A stretch of DNA of 12,503 nt from an uncultured Eubacterium sp. Lineage in GTDB: Bacteria; Bacillota; Clostridia; Lachnospirales; Lachnospiraceae. Shown here one piece after another: positions 9,001 to 12,503 of this stretch. The DNA is taken from positions 1-12,503 of the forward strand of contig CAJTZX010000075.1 in NCBI GenBank assembly GCA_910584345.1, written 5' to 3'. Numbering within the stretch: position 1 is the stretch's first letter; each line of letters begins with the position of its first letter. Made by a program: the position numbers and the translations under genes. The notes beneath the pieces were generated by a model that saw only the letters and a program-made list of their open reading frames with translations, was not told the DNA's origin and made no database searches.

Positions 9001-9226
9001 TTTCGGCAACATTACGCGGATCAACAATGCACTTGGCAAAATAGAAGACCAACTCTCAGCTTATAAAGTAAAGCGTGATAATCTGCAGCAGCAGATGGAC
9101 GCAGCACAGGCAGAGCTTAATAAGCCGTTCCAGTACGAATCTGAGCTGGCACAGAAATCGGCACGTCTTGCAGAACTGGACGCTGAATTAAACATCGGCG
9201 CACCAGAGCCGCAGACTGCATCGTAG
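3089..9226 (+). CDS. Giant N6-adenine methylase / superfamily 2 helicase fusion (2045 aa), DarB/LtrC-like
   Basis: Residues 1-100 resemble the ArdC-type ssDNA-binding N-terminal domain (NWTAFLRTASRLYRYSF...Q49RPQAT...GSKGIGLV). An acidic, low-complexity linker spans about 280-470. A conserved lead-in (RITDDHLGEGG, about 473-483; YIGWGGIPEAF from 519) precedes a Rossmann methyltransferase with motif I LEPSCGIGNF (588-597) and motif IV NVPF (653-656) in place of the usual NPPY/F. The helicase has Walker A EVGAGKS (K1265), motif II DESD (1423-1426), motif III ATGTP (1473-1477), motif V GAGTNIQ (1732-1738) and motif VI QRAGRIVRRG (1758-1767). A C-terminal coiled coil spans about 1960-2030. Fusions of this kind are standard on Firmicutes conjugative elements; phage P1 DarB is a related methylase-helicase that protects DNA from restriction. 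Protection or processing of transferred DNA is the likely role, by inference. The reading frame is uninterrupted. Confidence 0.9.
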   Translation: MATKLENYVQMAGQTADEITKNSENWTAFLRTASRLYRYSFPDQLLIHAQRPQATACAEFDLWNKRMRRYIRRGSKGIGLVNVNSGHPVIRYVFDAADTGKRKDACDLYLWKYKDEYQECISDVLEKYYGASGSDGTAVQICHTATRIAKDYWENYHQDIMYEAEGSLLEELDEQSLRSRFCKAAAFSITYILLLRCGFQPENYFETDVFDGISDFNTQRITKMLGHAVSGGSGEVLHQIAIAVFAYERQKKDAAQSEKQEKSAENKSEDNKQPSSFILTADKGQAVQPSIQEIYEQYKPAVKEFLLKDTAYRNACRNSDQENAFIEGMAAVRRAAFSIKDLEFMKLFYDLMEFHARMQQEVLGETYPELSSTQNQDTEVPDQEESTDRAAEPEELVSDAAEQYDTEMDSTKPEAGSPEHDRIDLDNGGTVCTDTDSSGLEQQGAEPERPEMGTALEVPDAQQKLAIEASDYRITDDHLGEGGKKERYGFNMYAVVMLKKVESENRCAETGEQEILSQYIGWGGIPEAFDPDKEEWQKEYADLKEILTQDEYDSAKSSVLNAHYTSPVIIKAMYAALSGMGFKSGNILEPSCGIGNFFGCLPDSMSKSRMYGVEIDSISGRIAKLLYPEAHIIVCGFENTDFPSNFFDIAIGNVPFGQYKISDPKYNRLNFNIHNYFIAKSLELVRPGGILAFITSRYTLDAQNTDVRQYLSERADLLGAIRLPRNAFKANAGTDVVSDIIFMQKRDTPALETPAWVQTEENADGFHVNSYFLSHPEMVLGKPSSRSTPYGKPEYTVLPFPDADLAAQLHEAVSHIHGKYQAAAVHDDSESKIKEEIIPADPLVKNYSFTVVKGNVYYRENSIMKKMELSTTAKSRVVGMIVLRDCVHQLISLQMDECVSDSEIKEKQDALNRLYDAYTRKYGLINDRANRLAFDKDSAYYLLCSLEILNDNGKLERKTDMFYKRTIKQHKSVTHVDTASEALVVSIGERARVDLNYMSQLTGKNEADLVKDLHGVIYKDPVKNTWQTADEYLSGNVRVKLRQAQKAAEQNPEYQINVEALKAAQPKDLDASEIEVRIGATWIDKSYVQQFMYELLQTPVNLRSKIQVNYSKATAQWFITCKNSIPSNNVAAYTTYGTDRASAYRILEESLNLRDIRIYDTVEDENGKEKRVLNAKQTTLAAQKQQALRDAFKDWIFRDPERRQTLVKLYNELMNSIRPREYDGSHIVFSGINPAITLQPHQVNAIAHILYGGNTLLAHEVGAGKSFEMVAAAMEAKRLGLCHKSIFVVPNHLTEQMASEFLRLYPVANILVTTKKDFETANRKKFCARIATSDIDAVIIGHSQFEKIPLSKTRQECLINEQIDEITGGIREVKSSGGERFTVKQLEITKKNLETRLEKLQANYRKDDVVTFEQLGIDMMFVDESDMYKNLFLYTKMRNVAGLSTADAQKSSDMFAKCRYLDEITGGRGIVFATGTPISNSMTEMYSIQRYLQYDRLQAMGMAHFDCWASRFGETITSLELAPEGTGYRARTRFAKFFNLPELMQMFKEIADIKTADQLNLPVPEVEYHTIVSQPTEHQKAMVKELSKRAERVHNGIDSRIDNMLKITSDGRKLGLDQRLINPMLPDEPGTKVNMCVANVLQQWRDGDADKLTQLIFCDVSTPTGKQVNPDTNSTFTNIYDDIRKKLIVGGMASEQIAFIHSANSDVQKKELFAKVRSGQVRVLIGSTQKMGAGTNIQNRLIALHDVDCPWKPRDLAQRAGRIVRRGNENPKVHIYRYVTESTFDAYLWQTVENKQKFISQIMTSKSPVRSCEDVDETVLSFAEIKALCAGDPRIKERMDLDLEVSKLKIMKVDYKSKQYRMEDDVLKYLPEQIKEAQGFINGIETDIQTLKQNTRSDGAFSGMVINGMTYTDKEKAGTALIDACKDISSADPVEIGSYLSFKMSVKFSSFTYKLIIKGVVSYQVELGDDVFGNITRINNALGKIEDQLSAYKVKRDNLQQQMDAAQAELNKPFQYESELAQKSARLAELDAELNIGAPEPQTAS

Positions 9227-9263
9227 CACCAGGCATAAAAGGCCCCTGCGGGGGCCGGGTGCT
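9225..9263 (+). other. GC-rich two-tier hairpin between the methylase-helicase and PcfK-like genes
   Basis: An inner stem GGCCCC (9241-9246) / GGGGCC (9251-9256) closes a TGCG loop, and an outer stem AGCACC (9225-9230) / GGTGCT (9258-9263) encloses it with a 10-nt bulge on the left (9231-9240). There is no T-tract after it (GCAGCAGAATAT follows), so a normal intrinsic terminator is not supported. It begins in the stop codon of the upstream gene. An mRNA-stabilising hairpin or a partial, factor-assisted terminator are possible readings. Confidence 0.6.
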
Positions 9264-9320
9264 GCAGCAGAATATAATTAACCGGCTTTCAGTCAGGATT
9301 TTACATAAGGAGGTTATCAC

Positions 9321-10445
9321 ATGAGTTATTCGTCAGACATAAGCGGCCTGGAGCTTTTTCAGATGCCGTTCAGCCATCATTCAGCCGTACAATCTGTGCC
9401 GTCCGGTCAGGATAACGTAAACCGGCAGCAGACCGTTATGGCACAAACAAAATCATCACAGCAGCAATCCGGACGGCAGGACACAGTACAGCAGACTCGA
9501 ATACAAAATCCGGCGGCACAGGATGTAGAACCTGCCGCATTTACAGAGAAAAAGCCTGATATTACACATGGGAATGCTGCCGTAAACGAATGTACCATGC
9601 CAGAAGACGGAACAAAAGCTGCTGACAAGGTGCCGTCTGGCAAAGCACAGGCAGACGTGCCGGAAAAACAGCCGGCTCCGGAACCGGATCAGAAAGTACA
9701 GACAGCCGCAAAGAATCCGATAGAACCACAGGCTCCTGCAGATACACAGGAACAGCCTGAAACGAAGCCGAAAGAGCTGGTACTGGATATGTCCTCTGGC
9801 TGCGGAGCTGGCAGCAACGGTAAATCAGATAATAAAGACGATGCGGAGAAGCGGAAAGCACACGAAGCCTCAGAAGCTAAGCGTAAGGCTGAATGGGAGG
9901 CTGCACAGCAGGCAAAAAAACAGAAAGAGGCTGAAGCCATACAAAAACTACAGAATATGAGCGACGATGAAATAGTGTCTGCATCCACACAGCGTATCAG
10001 TACAGATGTAGAACGCATTACCAGGCGGAATATGAAAGAATGCGTGTCGGAACATATACAGGATCTATGCCGTAAAGACCCTGCGTTCGCACGTCTCACC
10101 ATGCATCCTAAAAAATCCATGATTAACTGTTTTAAGTATATCAACAGGATGGCAAAAGAATATATAAAACAGGAAATGGCAGACAATGACACAAAGCCTG
10201 AAAATGGCATATATGGGTGTGATGTGCCAGATGGAATAGTTTTGGGCTGGTCAGAAGAGTATATGCATGATGCGGATGCGCCGGAGGATCAGGAAAAAGA
10301 AGAAAAATTCACACCGAAGCCATATATAAATACACAGCCGAAAGCGAAAGCTACTGCATCAAAAACGAAAAAGCCTGCAAAAACGAAGAAAAAAGAAGAA
10401 AAGCAGACTGAATCAGGAAACTACGAACAGATGAGCTTTGTATAG
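9321..10445 (+). CDS. PcfK-like protein (AcrIIA9-related family), 374 aa
   Basis: The ATG at 9321 follows AAGGAGG (9307-9313) at 7 nt. Residues 1-170 are low-complexity and rich in Q, P, A and E, probably disordered. A long charged helix, rich in K, E and A, runs from about 174 to 210. The conserved domain spans about 212-325: SDDEIVSAS, then HIQDLCRKDPAFARL, HPKKSMINCFKYI (from H262), a long helix ending KQEMADN, then YGCDVPDG (298-305) and GW. This pattern is that of the PcfK-like family from conjugative elements (named after enterococcal plasmid pCF10). As I recall, the Cas9 inhibitor AcrIIA9 belongs to the same family. A Lys-rich tail (about 345-368) may bind nucleic acid. Placement just before a PcfJ-like gene supports the call. 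Whether this copy inhibits Cas9 cannot be told from sequence. Confidence 0.82.
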   Translation: MSYSSDISGLELFQMPFSHHSAVQSVPSGQDNVNRQQTVMAQTKSSQQQSGRQDTVQQTRIQNPAAQDVEPAAFTEKKPDITHGNAAVNECTMPEDGTKAADKVPSGKAQADVPEKQPAPEPDQKVQTAAKNPIEPQAPADTQEQPETKPKELVLDMSSGCGAGSNGKSDNKDDAEKRKAHEASEAKRKAEWEAAQQAKKQKEAEAIQKLQNMSDDEIVSASTQRISTDVERITRRNMKECVSEHIQDLCRKDPAFARLTMHPKKSMINCFKYINRMAKEYIKQEMADNDTKPENGIYGCDVPDGIVLGWSEEYMHDADAPEDQEKEEKFTPKPYINTQPKAKATASKTKKPAKTKKKEEKQTESGNYEQMSFV

Positions 10446-10451
10446 AGGGGG
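10445..10451 (+). promoter_or_regulatory. Ribosome binding site fixing the PcfJ-like start
   Basis: GAGGGGG sits 7 nt before the ATG at 10459 and directly after the PcfK-like stop. The earlier in-frame ATG at 10438 lies inside the upstream gene and has no ribosome binding site. Confidence 0.7.
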
Positions 10452-10458
10452 CGACAGC

Positions 10459-12444
10459 ATGAAAATAAATAAAAAAGAGTGCCGGAAATTTGCAGATCCT
10501 GGAACAAAAATGCAGCTAAATAATGGCCTTTTACACGCGGGACAAATAGTGTATATTGTCCGTACAGCCATAAAAATCATAGACAGCCATAAAATACTTA
10601 TCCTCTACATACACACGCGCGAAAAGGCTGCACAGGGGGATTTCAAGCCATGCATGACCATGTTTCAAAGCAGAAATGATTTCGTAACCCTTGAGCACCG
10701 TGATGATGGCAGCACCGCATGGCGCACGTCTGCATTTAACCATCTGGATGTAAACTGGTCTTTATCATCCAAATCCGCATTTTACTCATCAAAAGATGAA
10801 GAATGTGTAAGAAAATATTTTAAGTCCGATAAAAGCGGATTCTTGCCATTAATCATAGCCCAGAACGCTATACTGGAACACCGGAGGCTGAAAAGACAGC
10901 GTAACAGAGAAAATCGTATTTTAGACCGTATGGCAGGCGTAAAAAGCCTGCCGCGCGGTTTAAATGGTTGGATACGCCGCTCTGTCATGCCTGGCTACTT
11001 CTTTTACGATTACAAGCGCAGCAGCAGAGACATTACGGGCGTATGTTCTGCGTGCGGCAGAGAGGTTATGCTGTCTGGCGTAAAACAGGGAGCAAAGCTG
11101 GTCTGTCCGCACTGTAAGAAAGAAATTATCTGTAAACCGCGCAGCAGACGGGGAAGTAATATGTATGACCGTAAAACTTGTCAGGTCTTACAGCGTATAA
11201 GCAACAGTGAGCTGGTCATAAGGATCATTAAAGTTTATTACAGCTATCAGGATGACATTCCAGATGTACAGATCTACGAAAATGCCAGACAGTTTATTTA
11301 TAAAAATCCGGATGGAAAAATATGTGCAGAAGCCTATTATTACTCTTATAATAATGGATTCCTGCTGACTCACTGGAAAAAGGGTGAACGTCCAAAATAC
11401 AGCCAGTGGCAGGAATGCTATGAAGCTGATACTTGCGGTCACGTTTACACGAAAAATCTTCAGGATGAACTTGCCGGAACACCCTGGAAGTACTGCCCGG
11501 TCGCCCAATATTACAATAACTGGCACGAGCCAATGGAATCTCTTCCGTTTCTTTACGCATATCTTAACCACCCGCGTCTGGAACATCTTGTAAAAACTGG
11601 ATTTTATTCTCTTGTTTCCGATATTGTATACCGTTACACCTGCGGAAATATTGATGAATCACAGAATCGTACACACAAGATACTGGGCGTCGCAGCCGAA
11701 GATGTGGATTTTCTGCGTGAGATTGACGTAAGCATTGCCGCCCTGCAGATCTTTCAACAATACAATGGGATAAAAAATCGACAGAAGCTGCTCTTATGGC
11801 AAATTGAAAACCAGGTTGAGTATAATGTCCTGCCAATTCTGCAGCATATGACGGTACATAAAGCTGTAAAATATCTTGATAGTCAGTACGGCTTTCTCCG
11901 CCTGCGAAAAACAAAATATGGAGCACAACGCTACAAAGATATGCAGGAGCTCGTGACAGAATACAGAGATTATCTGGAGATGTGCAGAAAATTGAAATAT
12001 GACCTTAAAAACAGTTTTGTGAAATATCCGGCAGATCTGCAGAAAGCACATGATAAAGCAGCAAAAAGCATGAAACATAAGGCAAATGCAATCATGAGAC
12101 GCGAGTTTGCCGCTGTATATAAAAGTATTGCCGGAAAATACGACTTTGAAAAATCCGGAATGAAGATTGTATATCCGAAAAATCCGGATGACTTAGTGAA
12201 AGAAGGGCATGCGCTACATCATTGTATAGGTGGTTATGTAGAACGGGTGGCAGACCGTAAGTGTATAATACTGTTCCTGCGCCAGTGTTCAGATCTGCAG
12301 CACCCATACTATACTATTGAGATTCAGGGAAAAAGAGTTATTCAGGTGCGCGGCGTAGGAAACTGCAGCGCGACGCCGGAAGTAGATAAGTTCGTAAAAG
12401 CCTGGGAGCAGCGGGTGCTGAATCTGATAGAGACTGCAGCATAA
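10459..12444 (+). CDS. PcfJ-like protein, 661 aa, with zinc-knuckle motif
   Basis: I chose the ATG at 10459 (site GAGGGGG at 10445-10451) over the in-frame ATG at 10438, which would add seven residues and overlap the upstream gene. Residues 196-219 contain C196-SAC-G...C216-PHC, a CxxC...CxxC zinc-knuckle arrangement. A positively charged stretch precedes it (about 141-190). The C-terminal region is the diagnostic part: EGHALHHCIGGYVERVADRK (582-601), then IILFLRQ, PYYTIEIQGKRVIQVRGVGN and a final VxxFVxxW helix, the signature of the PcfJ domain. The family is named after an enterococcal pCF10 transfer-region gene and is common on Firmicutes elements and some phages; its biochemical role is not established to my knowledge. 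The conserved H587-H588-C589 could be a metal-binding or catalytic site (inference). It follows the PcfK-like gene by 13 nt, so co-expression is likely. Confidence 0.87.
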   Translation: MKINKKECRKFADPGTKMQLNNGLLHAGQIVYIVRTAIKIIDSHKILILYIHTREKAAQGDFKPCMTMFQSRNDFVTLEHRDDGSTAWRTSAFNHLDVNWSLSSKSAFYSSKDEECVRKYFKSDKSGFLPLIIAQNAILEHRRLKRQRNRENRILDRMAGVKSLPRGLNGWIRRSVMPGYFFYDYKRSSRDITGVCSACGREVMLSGVKQGAKLVCPHCKKEIICKPRSRRGSNMYDRKTCQVLQRISNSELVIRIIKVYYSYQDDIPDVQIYENARQFIYKNPDGKICAEAYYYSYNNGFLLTHWKKGERPKYSQWQECYEADTCGHVYTKNLQDELAGTPWKYCPVAQYYNNWHEPMESLPFLYAYLNHPRLEHLVKTGFYSLVSDIVYRYTCGNIDESQNRTHKILGVAAEDVDFLREIDVSIAALQIFQQYNGIKNRQKLLLWQIENQVEYNVLPILQHMTVHKAVKYLDSQYGFLRLRKTKYGAQRYKDMQELVTEYRDYLEMCRKLKYDLKNSFVKYPADLQKAHDKAAKSMKHKANAIMRREFAAVYKSIAGKYDFEKSGMKIVYPKNPDDLVKEGHALHHCIGGYVERVADRKCIILFLRQCSDLQHPYYTIEIQGKRVIQVRGVGNCSATPEVDKFVKAWEQRVLNLIETAA

Positions 12445-12503
12445 TTTTAAAGAAAGCAATTTGGTGAAATGTCAAGAGGAAAATAAAAAAGATTTTCTTG
12501 AAG

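Noticed and set aside
9225..9263. Reading the GC-rich hairpin as an intrinsic terminator
   Set aside because: No T-tract follows the stem, so it is listed as a hairpin of unknown role.
9689..10210. Open frame of 173 codons on the minus strand opposite the PcfK-like gene
   Set aside because: The plus-strand frame carries recognisable conserved motifs. The antisense frame is Ser/Cys/Phe-rich, as expected of the reverse strand of Lys/Glu/Ala-rich coding sequence.
10438..10458. Earlier start for the PcfJ-like gene at 10438
   Set aside because: It overlaps the PcfK-like stop and lacks a ribosome binding site; 10459 is preceded by GAGGGGG.
12445..12503. Possible start of another gene in the last 59 bases
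   Set aside because: The only ATG (12465) is followed by a stop after five codons. An AT-rich weak inverted repeat (GAAAAT/ATTTTC) is too short to call, and the window ends there.
1..12503. tRNA, rRNA, CRISPR array, insertion sequence, attachment site or transfer origin
   Set aside because: I looked for repeated units with regular spacing, transposase motifs, cloverleaf-like stretches and paired terminal repeats and saw none that could be supported.

Overview
The window looks like part of a mobile genetic element (an integrative conjugative element, plasmid, or a relic of one) from a Gram-positive gut-type Clostridia host, possibly Lachnospiraceae. Three things suggest this. The ribosome binding sites are strong and Firmicutes-like (AAGGAGG type). 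All genes lie on one strand with short gaps or 8-nt overlaps. The three large proteins belong to families known from Firmicutes conjugative elements: a giant methylase-helicase, a PcfK-like protein and a PcfJ-like protein. No relaxase, type IV secretion gene, integrase, transposase, tRNA, rRNA or CRISPR array is visible, so the element type and its ends cannot be fixed from here.

Layout. Positions 5-44 hold a strong inverted repeat just upstream of the first gene. Positions 65-2923 read as one operon of seven genes: five small proteins I do not recognise (159, 207, 90, 136 and 74 aa), then a 58-aa VbhA-type antitoxin and a complete Fic-family toxin overlapping it by 8 nt. A clear intrinsic terminator (2967-3003) closes this block, followed at once by a near-perfect palindrome (3001-3020). 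Positions 3089-9226 hold a 2045-aa protein with an ArdC-like N-terminal region, an acidic linker, an N6-adenine methyltransferase-like domain, a superfamily 2 helicase engine and a C-terminal coiled coil. A GC-rich hairpin with no U-tract (9225-9263) separates it from a PcfK-like protein (9321-10445). A PcfJ-like protein with a CxxC...CxxC knuckle (10459-12444) follows after 13 nt. The last 59 bases hold no recognisable gene.

How the genes may work together (inference). The methylase-helicase resembles DarB-type anti-restriction proteins of phages and conjugative elements. PcfK-like proteins are, as I recall, the family that includes the Cas9 inhibitor AcrIIA9. The VbhA-Fic pair is a class I Fic toxin-antitoxin module, typical of plasmid maintenance or conjugation-associated cargo. 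Together they suggest an anti-defence and maintenance segment of a transferable element, and the five unknown small genes transcribed with the Fic module are the best place to look for undescribed functions. All family assignments come from reading motifs by eye; no database search was possible.
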